A stretch of DNA of 33,270 nucleotides from Patescibacteria group bacterium (GTDB lineage Bacteria; Patescibacteriota; Microgenomatia; Woykebacterales; RBG-16-39-9b), in the NCBI GenBank assembly GCA_025449635.1, contig JANWIZ010000012.1, positions 1 through 33,270 on the forward strand, written 5' to 3'. The notes under the pieces were generated by a model that was not told where the DNA came from, made no database searches, and saw only the letters and a list, made by a program, of their open reading frames with translations. Made by a program: the position numbers and the translations under genes. Below are positions 1 to 7,006 of the stretch, one piece after another. Numbering within the stretch: the stretch's first letter is position 1; each line of letters begins with the position of its first letter.

Positions 1-1299
1 ACTTTCAAACATATACCGCTGACTCCGTTTGTAGAACCAAACATCGTTGTCGCCGACCAGACCTGTGTCATCCAGAGGATCTGGGGGTGTGATTCCCTTC
101 AACTCTGCTTCCTTCTTGCGAAGGTTGGTGGCTACCTGTCCTAGATCGATGTTTCGTCCGCCGGAGATGATGACATGGCCGGTGGTCTCGTCCACTCTGA
201 CCAGAACATCCATCCCAAGGTCATTGCGCGCCAGGCGAGGGATTAGTACTGCATTGGTCTCCACGATACCAAGCTTAACTGGACGGCCTCTGTGCATCAA
301 CTCCTTAGGGTACTCTCGTACCTTAGAAAGTTCCGCACGAGCCGCTTCCCCCTCCTCAATCTCGGCTTGTACCGAGTCGAGGATCATGTCGACATAAGTC
401 GACGCTAACTCCGGCTCGTCGCTGAGAACCAGACTAAGGGCCTTGATTGCCCCAAGTGTGTTCTCCCAGCTAGAGCTAGAGTTCGGGCTCTCAAGCAGCT
501 TCTGCCAAATCGGGTGTCGCTCGACTCCAAGCCAATCACCTAATTGGGTCACCTGCTCGTTGAGCTCAAGCCACAGCTTCTTGAACTCTGGGTTGGCGTC
601 ATTCAACTCAAGCATTGACCGAATCGCTTCAGTCACTACTTCGTTGAGATAGTAGACCGCGGTCTGATCGTTCATGTATCCCAAGGACACAGTTCGGATC
701 ATACCTTGAGTCCGGGTCCAGCCGCCTGGTCCCTTACTAAAGACGCTGTGGTCCCAATCGCCGACCGTTTTCCTAATTGGGTCTGTGGATAGCCCTAGCA
801 GCTTAAGAGTATTGAGAACCACTGAATGGGTCTCGTCCTCTCTTGCAGGCTTGGAGAACGGGCCGTTACCAACGCAGATTGGGATCTGACCAGCTTCAAT
901 CAGCTTTTTCAGATCCGTCTCGGTTGGAGCGGCGGCTCGATCGGAAACGATGCTGAAGTTCCGGACATGGATACCAAGGCGGTGGCCTTTGGCAACCAAA
1001 TACCCCATCACTCCAAAGTCGTGCCGGCGGGCATGGCCGTGGAGAAAGAACGTAAAGTCCCTGGCTTGCGCCGAAGACTTTCGTTCATCTCGCTCTATCC
1101 GAATCCGCTGGAAGATTGGTCGCAGCATCCCGGCCGCCTTCGAAAGAAGACCTTCCGGGAATGTTTTTGGTTCGAATGAACCACTGACCCTCTCCCTTTG
1201 GATGCGCTTGCGACGCTCCTCGATCGAAAAGCCACCCAAAGTCTCCTCTGTGTCACCTTCGCTGAGTAACGCCTGAACGTTCCTATTTTCAGTTGTCAA
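1..1299 (-). CDS. Hypothetical protein, GC-rich, 3' end cut by window edge
   Basis: An uninterrupted minus-strand frame of 433 codons with no stop before the left edge, so it is absent from the ORF track, which shows only its shadows. The chosen start is TTG at 1299, preceded by AGAAGGAG. The protein is soluble, with no signal peptide or membrane segment. A basic/acidic N-terminus is followed by FFLHGHARRHDFGVMGY (about residues 85-105), an Arg/Asp-rich stretch, a helical middle (about 200-310), and a C-terminal part with VIISGGRNIDLGQVA and VWFYKRSQRYMF. The order (H-rich strand, Asp/Gly turn, ETHSVVL helix, C-terminal GGR-IDL strand) faintly recalls DHH/MYG1-type phosphoesterases, but the metal-binding motifs are not convincing, so no function is assigned. 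GC is roughly 53% by eye against about 37% for its neighbours, suggesting recent transfer or a chimeric contig. Coding status is confident; function is unknown. Confidence 0.85.
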   Translation of the reverse strand, partial: MTTENRNVQALLSEGDTEETLGGFSIEERRKRIQRERVSGSFEPKTFPEGLLSKAAGMLRPIFQRIRIERDERKSSAQARDFTFFLHGHARRHDFGVMGYLVAKGHRLGIHVRNFSIVSDRAAAPTETDLKKLIEAGQIPICVGNGPFSKPAREDETHSVVLNTLKLLGLSTDPIRKTVGDWDHSVFSKGPGGWTRTQGMIRTVSLGYMNDQTAVYYLNEVVTEAIRSMLELNDANPEFKKLWLELNEQVTQLGDWLGVERHPIWQKLLESPNSSSSWENTLGAIKALSLVLSDEPELASTYVDMILDSVQAEIEEGEAARAELSKVREYPKELMHRGRPVKLGIVETNAVLIPRLARNDLGMDVLVRVDETTGHVIISGGRNIDLGQVATNLRKKEAELKGITPPDPLDDTGLVGDNDVWFYKRSQRYMFES

Positions 1300-1539
1300 A
1301 GAACACTCTCCTTCTACTGATCCTTACCGATATTCCTGGCTTGTGGCCAAGAAGCTATTTAACAATCCTGTTCTACAGCTTTTTGAACACAAAAAGACCA
1401 CTCTGACTGGTCTCCTACTTTTAATTTCTAAGAATTTGGCCCTTAAGCTGCGGGGGTTGTTGTATTCACCTCCTTCTTTTAGAATTCCCCGTAATTTCTT
1501 ACGGGCCAAATTTCCAAAAACTAAATATTCTCTTTATTG
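1300..1539 (-). promoter_or_regulatory. Structured 5' leader of the GC-rich gene
   Basis: About 240 nt lie between the predicted transcription start (about 1539) and the TTG start. They hold a perfect 7-bp hairpin with a GAAA loop in the transcript (1488-1505), a perfect 10-bp long-range inverted repeat (1433-1442 with 1503-1512) that shares bases 1503-1505 with that hairpin, a strong SD-like AAGGAGG with no obvious ATG after it, and an intrinsic terminator (1391-1413). Because two pairings compete for the same GGG/CCC bases, the leader could act as a switch. No T-box, known riboswitch or convincing leader peptide was recognised; a tiny GTG frame encoding MNTTTPAA starts inside the SD itself. 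The region 1300-1618 contains no other gene that I would support. Confidence 0.5.
1391..1413 (-). terminator. Intrinsic terminator inside the leader (attenuator candidate)
   Basis: In the minus-strand transcript AGACCA pairs with TGGTCT around a 7-nt loop and is followed directly by a U-tract (TTTTTGTG). It lies about 90 nt upstream of the TTG start of the GC-rich gene and downstream of the promoter, so it would stop transcription before the gene unless overridden. On the plus strand the T-run is poorer (CCTACTTTT), so the minus orientation is preferred. Confidence 0.6.
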
Positions 1540-1545
1540 AGGTAA

Positions 1546-1574
1546 ATACTACCATAAATTAGAGGAAAAGTCAA
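1546..1574 (-). promoter_or_regulatory. Sigma-70 type promoter for the GC-rich gene
   Basis: On the minus strand TTGACT (1569-1574) is separated by exactly 17 bp from TAGTAT (1546-1551). This places the start of transcription near 1539, ahead of the structured leader. Confidence 0.65.
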
Positions 1575-1602
1575 GTACTATGGGTTAGTAATTGATATGA
1601 AA

Positions 1603-1629
1603 ATACCCGACAAGTGTTTCATCGGGTAT
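1603..1629 (-). terminator. Terminator closing the uvrD-like operon
   Basis: ATACCCGA and TCGGGTAT form a perfect 8-bp stem with an 11-nt loop, followed on the minus strand by TTTC. The stem overlaps the last codons of the 1619-1987 gene. The U-tract is short, so efficiency may be modest. It separates this operon from the promoter of the GC-rich gene. Confidence 0.6.
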
Positions 1630-1987
1630 CATTAGTTTGTTCAGATGTTAGTTTTTTCGGTAACTCGTTGATCGCCCACTTATCTCTCTTCAATTGTGGG
1701 TGAACCTTGGCCAAAGCTGCGAACTCTTCTGAATACATGTTCCTTGACTCAATTTGAGTATTTGTCAATCTTAACCTCTCAACATACTCTCGAAAGAATC
1801 GTTTTTGGGAAAATTCAGTTGCCCATCTAACCAACTCGTAATTACTCTTACCAATTGACACACGATTCACAAAATGAATTATTATACATTCAAACCACTC
1901 ATTTCCCTGTGGAAGAGCAATCTTAAAGTACTCAACTCTCGCAACTTGGTAGAAAACTTTTCTAACTAATTTTTTAATCTCTCTCAC
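1619..1987 (-). CDS. Hypothetical protein, 122 aa
   Basis: The frame starts at GTG (1987) with GGAAAGGG upstream and ends in TGA inside a terminator stem. The product is a soluble, basic, mostly helical protein rich in Arg/Lys and aromatics, with no cysteine-pair motif, signal peptide or membrane segment. I do not recognise a family. It follows the small zinc-type protein by 18 nt and appears to be the last gene of the uvrD-like transcript. It may be lineage-specific. That it is a real gene is supported by its position, SD, uninterrupted length and terminator, not by any homology I can name. Confidence 0.6.
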   Translation of the reverse strand: MREIKKLVRKVFYQVARVEYFKIALPQGNEWFECIIIHFVNRVSIGKSNYELVRWATEFSQKRFFREYVERLRLTNTQIESRNMYSEEFAALAKVHPQLKRDKWAINELPKKLTSEQTNDTR

Positions 1988-2005
1988 TAAGCTACCCTTT
2001 CCTCT

Positions 2006-2383
2006 TCACTTGACCAACGCTAACATAGGTGTTGCAGGAACGGTTAGTTTAGGAACCTGAGTCTTGATTATCTTCAAGCAAGTACTACAGAGAATAACCT
2101 TCGTTTTAGTGATTTCCGAAAGCTGCTTTTTGACTCTTCGGCGAACATTTATCGTTAGCAGATAACCAGTTGGTTCGTAAAACGATTCTCCGTCTGCTCG
2201 ACGACCAATACAACAACCACAAACGGAGCAGAAAACCGAGAGTCCAGTCAAAAAATTGACCTTAACTGCTTCTGAATTAGTTGGTAGTGAATATCTTTCC
2301 AAAAAAACATTTTGTTCCCGAAAACCCCGAATACCAGTAATAAGTTGACTCACTGCTTCCTGACTTTCGATAAGGATATTCAT
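2006..2383 (-). CDS. Small protein with paired cysteines (probable zinc binding), 125 aa
   Basis: The ORF track starts this frame at 2500 inside the helicase gene. The better start is ATG at 2383, preceded by AAAGGAGAG, which leaves 43 nt after the helicase stop. The protein holds CSVCGCC at about residues 51-57 and CSTC at about 98-101, a CxxC...CxxC pattern typical of a zinc ribbon or rubredoxin-like knuckle, separated by a basic stretch (VRRRVKKQ). The N-terminus is helical and there is no signal peptide. No named family is recognised. Its place directly behind a helicase-nuclease suggests, without proving, a nucleic-acid role. Confidence 0.65.
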   Translation of the reverse strand: MNILIESQEAVSQLITGIRGFREQNVFLERYSLPTNSEAVKVNFLTGLSVFCSVCGCCIGRRADGESFYEPTGYLLTINVRRRVKKQLSEITKTKVILCSTCLKIIKTQVPKLTVPATPMLALVK

Positions 2384-2426
2384 CCACTCTCCTTTCCGAC
2401 TGATTATTATACACAACCCCGCCAAA

Positions 2427-5378
2427 TCAAACCTTCGAAGCTTTTGATAAAGGGCAAATACTGCTATAAACACAATAATTACAGGCTGGGACTCGGCCAA
2501 AATATTTCGGATTAGCAGGGAAGCTGTCTGTCAGTAAATTGTTCTGAATACTCTTAGCGACTTCAATGACTTGAGTTTCAGTTTCTTTGATCTTTTCTAA
2601 AGTCGGTTTGTAGCCACCGACAAGTGAAGAACCCAAATCATGTATTCCAACAAAATCCGGTACTCTCCCATAATTTTTATAATAAGCTAGAGTATAAACT
2701 TTGAGTTGAATACTATCCTTGGCATTTTTTTCTAATTCCTGTTCAGTTCGGTTTTCGGTTGATTTGTAATCAATAATTCTCACTTCTCCGCCAACTTCAT
2801 CGATTCGATCGTATCTCCCGGAAACTACAACTTCTACTTGATCAGTTTTCAAACCAAACCGAAACGGTTTTTCGATAAAAGTTGGTAAGATTTTATTACC
2901 TATTTCCCGATTATAAAAATTTTTTAGAACTTCTTTAGCCTGAATCAATCGCTGCTCTTCGTGAGCTGCTGTTAAAAAGCCTTCGTTGACCCAGGTATTT
3001 TCGAGAACTTCAAAGACATGGTCAAGGGTTGGTTTTTGTTTGTTAAGCCTCATTTGCCAAAAATCAGCTACAGCTGAGTGGAGTGCAAAACCATAAACAA
3101 CGGCGTGATGGCGTAAAATTGGTAGTCGAAGTATGTGAGCATAGCGATATTTGTAAGCACAAGTTTCGTAATCGTCGATTGAACCTTGGGAAAGCCGAAT
3201 TATCTTCGTACTCTTTTGGCTATGATTTAACTTTGGTTTTTCAACAAAATTAAATTGCTCAATTTTCTCGATTGGATCTCGATTTGATGGTTTGGCTTCA
3301 GTAAATGGTCTGTCTAGAGCTTCAAGAACAAAGGGGGAAACCTTTTTTAGTCGTTTACCACCCGTTTCCCGAGACCAAGTGTAGTAAAGTTTTCTTTTTG
3401 CCCGTGTCGAACCCACATAAAACAACCGTCGCTCCTCTTGCGTGTGAAAATCTTCTGAGGTAGCTATCTCCTTGATCAATTTATCTGGTAAAGGAAGTTG
3501 ATTAGACCTTTCTCGTGATGGAAACCTATCGGACACAAGAGCTACCATAAAAACCACTGGAAACTCAAGACCTTTGGCAGCGTGAACTGTCAAAATACTA
3601 ACGGCGTCGAGTTCGGGGTCAAACTCGGCACTTGAAGGATCATCCCCAACCGATCTCATAGTCTCGAGATAATCAACAAAGGCTTTGACAGATTCGTTTT
3701 GAACTAAATCAATAAATTCACGAATTTTATCGAAAAATCTTCCGATGTTTTGAATCTTCAATAACGATTCAACACTACCTTGGAGTTCCAAATTTTTGAG
3801 ATAGTTAGTTTTTTCTAGAAATCTATAGATTATTCTGCCAACATTTTCTTTCTTCGAAAGTTCAAGTAATTCTTCGAAATCATTATTTATTTTTTTGACT
3901 ATTTCTCTAGCTTTTTCAGAAATTTCCAATTCCTTAAGGTTATCTATGTTTTGAAATACATGATTTAAACTGCGATTCTCTCTTCTAGCTATGTTTGACA
4001 AGGTAATGCAATCTTTTAACGGGAGTTCGTAAATTTCACTAACCGCTAGGTTGTAAAGACTTAAACTATCATCAAAATTTGAAATTGAGTTTAACAAGGA
4101 TATAAGTAAACCTATTTCTGGCTGAGTATAGAGTCCGGAAATCCCCGAAAATTTATAAGGAATCCCACGAACATTCAATGCTCGTATAAAACTGTCTGCT
4201 TGGCTATTAGCTCTAACTAAAACCGCAATGTCTCGATAAGCTGTTTTTTTATCTTTGATAAGTTTCCCAATTTCACTGGCTACAAAATCAGACTCTTCGG
4301 AAAGAGTTTGAAACGAAAATTCTTTTGGACCCTCACCGTTTTCGGCATTAAATGATTTTAGTTTTTTATAAATTTTGTTTTTAAACTCTAACCTATCGGG
4401 GTTGTTAAACTGAATCAGCCGGTAACTGGCGTCAAGTATTCCTTGGCTTGAACGGTAATTTTGATTTAATACGATTTGTTTAGCTTTTTTGAAATCATTT
4501 TTGAATTTCAAGATATTAGAAATTGAAGCACCCCGAAACTTATAGATACTTTGATCATCATCTCCAACGACACAAATGTTTTTATGTTTTGCGGCTAATA
4601 GTTTGACTAGTTCATTCTGAGCGTAGTTAGTATCCTGAAACTCATCCACAAAAATATATTTAAATTTACTTTGATATTCTCTGAGAATTTCTGGCTTTTC
4701 CCTTAGCAATTTTAAAGTTAGGTAGACTTGATCCCCATAATCTATTCTTCCGCTAGTTCTCTTCAGATCTTCATATTTTGAATAGAAACTTGCCAACTCA
4801 CTTTGTCGAGCAAATTCCTCTGCTAACTCAACTTGGTTTGTACCAGTAGCTTTTTTGGCCTTTCTTGCCAAACTTTTTACAAACTTTAAATAGTCCTCTG
4901 AACTAATATCTTCATCTTTAGATCGACTAATCAATGAAAGAATTGCTTCTATAAATTTCGTTGGGTTGGAAAGTGGTCGATATATCTTAAGATCAAAGGC
5001 AAAGAGATTTTGTCGGACAAAAAGTATTTGCTGAGGTTTTGTTAGCACTTTAAAATCAGTAGGCAAACCAAGTTCCAAAGCTTTCTCACGAAGAATACGA
5101 TCGCCAAAAGCGTGAAATGTCGATATCCAAGTGTCGATGTAACCATAGGGAACCAGAACATCGACCCTCTCTTCCATCTCAGCAGCGGCTTTTTCCGTAA
5201 AAGTTAGGGCTAGGATTTCAGAAGGTTTAGCTAGTTTTTTTTCAATCAGATAGGCGATACGCCGAGAAATTACCGCCGTTTTCCCAGTCCCTGCACCAGC
5301 AATAACTAACAAAGGTCCTTTTGCAGTTTTTACAGCTTCAAATTGCTCTTTATTTAAACCCTCTAGTATTTTACTCAT
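2427..5378 (-). CDS. UvrD/PcrA-type SF1A helicase fused to RecB-like (PD-(D/E)XK) nuclease
   Basis: A 983-aa protein. The N-terminal two thirds is a UvrD-like ATP-dependent DNA helicase: Walker A GAGTGKT (about 28-34), motif Ia LTFTEKAAAEM, motif II VDEFQDTN, motif III GDDDQSIYKFRGA, motif IV LNQNYRS, motif V LTVHAAKGLEF and motif VI YVGSTRAK. The last 250 residues form a PDDEXK_1/RecB-family nuclease: LSQGSIDDYETC, then RYDRID and IIDYKS (the catalytic D...DxK pattern), then CNYCVYSSIC. The lone Cys plus the terminal Cys cluster matches the Fe-S cysteine arrangement of AddB-type nucleases. The likely role is DNA end processing and recombinational repair. An extended -10 nine bases before the ATG and no SD suggest a leaderless mRNA. 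Two small genes follow in the same orientation. Confidence 0.93.
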   Translation of the reverse strand: MSKILEGLNKEQFEAVKTAKGPLLVIAGAGTGKTAVISRRIAYLIEKKLAKPSEILALTFTEKAAAEMEERVDVLVPYGYIDTWISTFHAFGDRILREKALELGLPTDFKVLTKPQQILFVRQNLFAFDLKIYRPLSNPTKFIEAILSLISRSKDEDISSEDYLKFVKSLARKAKKATGTNQVELAEEFARQSELASFYSKYEDLKRTSGRIDYGDQVYLTLKLLREKPEILREYQSKFKYIFVDEFQDTNYAQNELVKLLAAKHKNICVVGDDDQSIYKFRGASISNILKFKNDFKKAKQIVLNQNYRSSQGILDASYRLIQFNNPDRLEFKNKIYKKLKSFNAENGEGPKEFSFQTLSEESDFVASEIGKLIKDKKTAYRDIAVLVRANSQADSFIRALNVRGIPYKFSGISGLYTQPEIGLLISLLNSISNFDDSLSLYNLAVSEIYELPLKDCITLSNIARRENRSLNHVFQNIDNLKELEISEKAREIVKKINNDFEELLELSKKENVGRIIYRFLEKTNYLKNLELQGSVESLLKIQNIGRFFDKIREFIDLVQNESVKAFVDYLETMRSVGDDPSSAEFDPELDAVSILTVHAAKGLEFPVVFMVALVSDRFPSRERSNQLPLPDKLIKEIATSEDFHTQEERRLFYVGSTRAKRKLYYTWSRETGGKRLKKVSPFVLEALDRPFTEAKPSNRDPIEKIEQFNFVEKPKLNHSQKSTKIIRLSQGSIDDYETCAYKYRYAHILRLPILRHHAVVYGFALHSAVADFWQMRLNKQKPTLDHVFEVLENTWVNEGFLTAAHEEQRLIQAKEVLKNFYNREIGNKILPTFIEKPFRFGLKTDQVEVVVSGRYDRIDEVGGEVRIIDYKSTENRTEQELEKNAKDSIQLKVYTLAYYKNYGRVPDFVGIHDLGSSLVGGYKPTLEKIKETETQVIEVAKSIQNNLLTDSFPANPKYFGRVPACNYCVYSSICPLSKASKV

Positions 5379-5387
5379 GAAAAATTT

Positions 5388-5393
5388 ATTTTA
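5388..5393 (-). promoter_or_regulatory. Extended -10 promoter of the helicase-nuclease gene
   Basis: On the minus strand TGTTAAAAT gives an extended -10 (TGn + TAAAAT) ending 9 nt before the ATG at 5378. The -35 is weak. Initiation 6-8 nt downstream would leave almost no 5' UTR. Confidence 0.45.
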
Positions 5394-5437
5394 ACATCAA
5401 TGTTTTTTAGAAGGAAATTTATTTCAGGTTTAAAAAG

Positions 5438-6487
5438 TTATTTTTCAAGGACTTCTTCCGCTTCTTCAAGGGGCAAGGTTTCTGGTTCTTCGAGAGCTGG
5501 AGAATCGTCTTTTCCCTTCAAACCCTGTGCTGTCTCAATTTTGGAGTTTAGAGTAAGGTATCTGGAGTTGACTAGATCAGAAGTATTTTTAGCATTGTTA
5601 ATATGCTTGGTAAGTACCCCTAAAGCTTCACCAAATTTTTCACTCTCACCTTTGATCCCTCTTAATGCTCCAAGAATGGCCCGAGCCCGCTCTTCGATCT
5701 TTCTTCCCTCAAAACTCATTAAGATAGCTCTCATATATGCATAAAAAGTCGATGGAGAAACGGGCAAAACTCTTTTTTTGTGCGCATAGTCAGAGAGTTC
5801 GGGAATATTGCTCATCATTTCATAGTAAACTGGCTCACTCGGTACATACATCAGTGCGTAATCAATTGTCCCTTCTTCCGGTAAAATATATTTTCTAGCG
5901 ATATCATCGATATGCTTTTTTACATCTCGAGTAAAATCTTTCTCAAAAACTTTTCTTTCAGCTTCCGTCTCTACTTTCATCATGTTTTGGAAATTTTCCA
6001 TTGGGAACTTGGAATCTATAGGGATGACTCCGGATTCTGTTTTGATTGCCGCATCGACTATCTCACCACTTCGGAAGCGAAACTGTAAATGAAAACTTTC
6101 TTTTGGTAAAAACTGTCCCAAAAGCTCTTTAAGAACTTGCTCACCGATATTTCCTCGTAGTTTGGGTGAGCGCAAAAAATCCTGTAAATCCTTCATGGAG
6201 CGTCCGATTTCGCTCATCTGCCCAACTTCTTTACCAACACCGGCAATTACTCGAGCCGCGTTATCGAGCCGTTCATTTATAGCTTTGTTGGTAGCATCTA
6301 GTCTCTGCTGCATTGTTTCAGTGCTTTTATCGACTGACGACTGCATCCCTTTTAACCACTCTGTCAAAACCTTTGTACTTTCGCTATCTGAATTCTTTTC
6401 TTTTAACTCTTGGAGTTGTCGAAAAAGAACAATAATTCCAAACCCAAGTACAACAGCGATAATAATAATTAGTGTTTGTAGGTCCAT
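5438..6487 (-). CDS. rmuC: DNA recombination protein RmuC homologue
   Basis: A 349-aa protein. An N-terminal membrane helix (about 3-20, IIIIAVVLGFGIIVLF) is followed by a charged coiled coil (about 25-90) and the RmuC domain (about 95-315), with recognisable stretches SPKLRGNIGEQVLKELL, IPIDSKFPMENF, YILPEEGTIDYALMYVPSEPVYYE and VLPVSPSTFYAYM. The family resembles PD-(D/E)XK nucleases and is linked to limiting inversions and recombination in E. coli; its biochemical activity is not settled. The C-terminal tail is strongly acidic (Glu-rich). It reads toward the helicase-nuclease and is separated from it by 59 nt, but that gene has its own promoter. The start is ATG at 6487 with only a weak SD. 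Confidence 0.9.
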   Translation of the reverse strand: MDLQTLIIIIAVVLGFGIIVLFRQLQELKEKNSDSESTKVLTEWLKGMQSSVDKSTETMQQRLDATNKAINERLDNAARVIAGVGKEVGQMSEIGRSMKDLQDFLRSPKLRGNIGEQVLKELLGQFLPKESFHLQFRFRSGEIVDAAIKTESGVIPIDSKFPMENFQNMMKVETEAERKVFEKDFTRDVKKHIDDIARKYILPEEGTIDYALMYVPSEPVYYEMMSNIPELSDYAHKKRVLPVSPSTFYAYMRAILMSFEGRKIEERARAILGALRGIKGESEKFGEALGVLTKHINNAKNTSDLVNSRYLTLNSKIETAQGLKGKDDSPALEEPETLPLEEAEEVLEK

Positions 6488-6498
6488 AAACTGTCCTG

Positions 6499-6550
6499 AT
6501 AGTAGCAGAGCTAGCTTTGCTTGTAAAACAAGGTGTGAAAGCTCTAGTAT
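6499..6550. promoter_or_regulatory. Divergent promoters with overlapping -35 boxes (rmuC / 6558 gene)
   Basis: Minus strand: TTTACA (6522-6527), 17-bp spacer, TACTAT (6499-6504) preceded by TGC, serving rmuC. Plus strand: TTGTAA (6521-6526), 18-bp spacer, TAGTAT (6545-6550), serving the 6558 gene with only 7 nt from -10 to ATG. The two -35 hexamers overlap almost completely, so polymerase binding should be mutually exclusive. Confidence 0.5.
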
Positions 6551-6557
6551 AAATTAC

Positions 6558-6956
6558 ATGACTCTGTTTCTCATACCGACAACAATTTTGACAATACTCA
6601 GTTTGATTGTCTTGTTATTTACGGTCTATTTTGTGTCTCCAGTTCAAAATGGGTCGCTTATTCCCATCAACCTTGCTTATTTTTTCATTTCCGCTTTCCT
6701 TAGCCTTGTTGGCACAGTTACCCTAGTGCTATACTGGTTCGGCAATTTAAGACTGAAGAAAACTCGAATAACTGACTTAGGTTCTATTCACAAACCGAGG
6801 CTAATTTTTCTACGAAGCTTAAGGCACGGGATTCTCATTGCGGCTGCTTTTGTCGGGTTTGGTTTACTAAAAACATTGGATTTTGCCAACCCTTTGAATG
6901 TAATTCTGTTGGTGTCTGCTTTGGTCTTGGTTGAGATCTACTTTTTCGGACATTAG
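6558..6956 (+). CDS. Small integral membrane protein, 132 aa, unknown function
   Basis: The ORF track begins at 6162 inside rmuC (antisense). The real start is ATG at 6558, seven bases after a TAGTAT -10 box, implying a leaderless mRNA. Four hydrophobic segments are visible: about 1-26 (FLIPTTILTILSLIVLLFTV), 33-62, 88-106 and 110-130, with a basic loop RLKKTR between helices two and three. No family is recognised; similar small membrane proteins are common in Patescibacteria. It lies 50 nt upstream of metG on the same strand, so the two may share transcription. Confidence 0.75.
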   Translation: MTLFLIPTTILTILSLIVLLFTVYFVSPVQNGSLIPINLAYFFISAFLSLVGTVTLVLYWFGNLRLKKTRITDLGSIHKPRLIFLRSLRHGILIAAAFVGFGLLKTLDFANPLNVILLVSALVLVEIYFFGH

Positions 6957-7006
6957 TATCCGAAAATGTGAACGAAAGTGATACTTTTTGGGCACTAATT
7001 TTTAAT

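Noticed and set aside
47-1276. Four plus-strand ORFs (47-397, 443-652, 826-1179, 950-1276)
   Set aside because: They are antisense shadows of the uninterrupted 433-codon minus-strand frame, which has an SD-led start and protein-like composition.
1467-1476. Plus-strand CACCTCCTTC, resembling the 3' end of 16S rRNA
   Set aside because: No surrounding 16S sequence; it is the complement of an SD-like element in the minus-strand leader.
1324-1540. Small ORFs on both strands in the leader (61 aa minus, 65 aa plus)
   Set aside because: They run through the hairpins and terminator, and neither has a convincing SD or protein-like composition.
2384-2500. N-terminal extension of the 2006 ORF into the helicase gene
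   Set aside because: The internal ATG at 2383 has a strong SD and avoids a long overlap.
6162-6557. N-terminal 132 codons of the 6162-6956 ORF
   Set aside because: Antisense to rmuC; promoter placement and composition point to ATG 6558.
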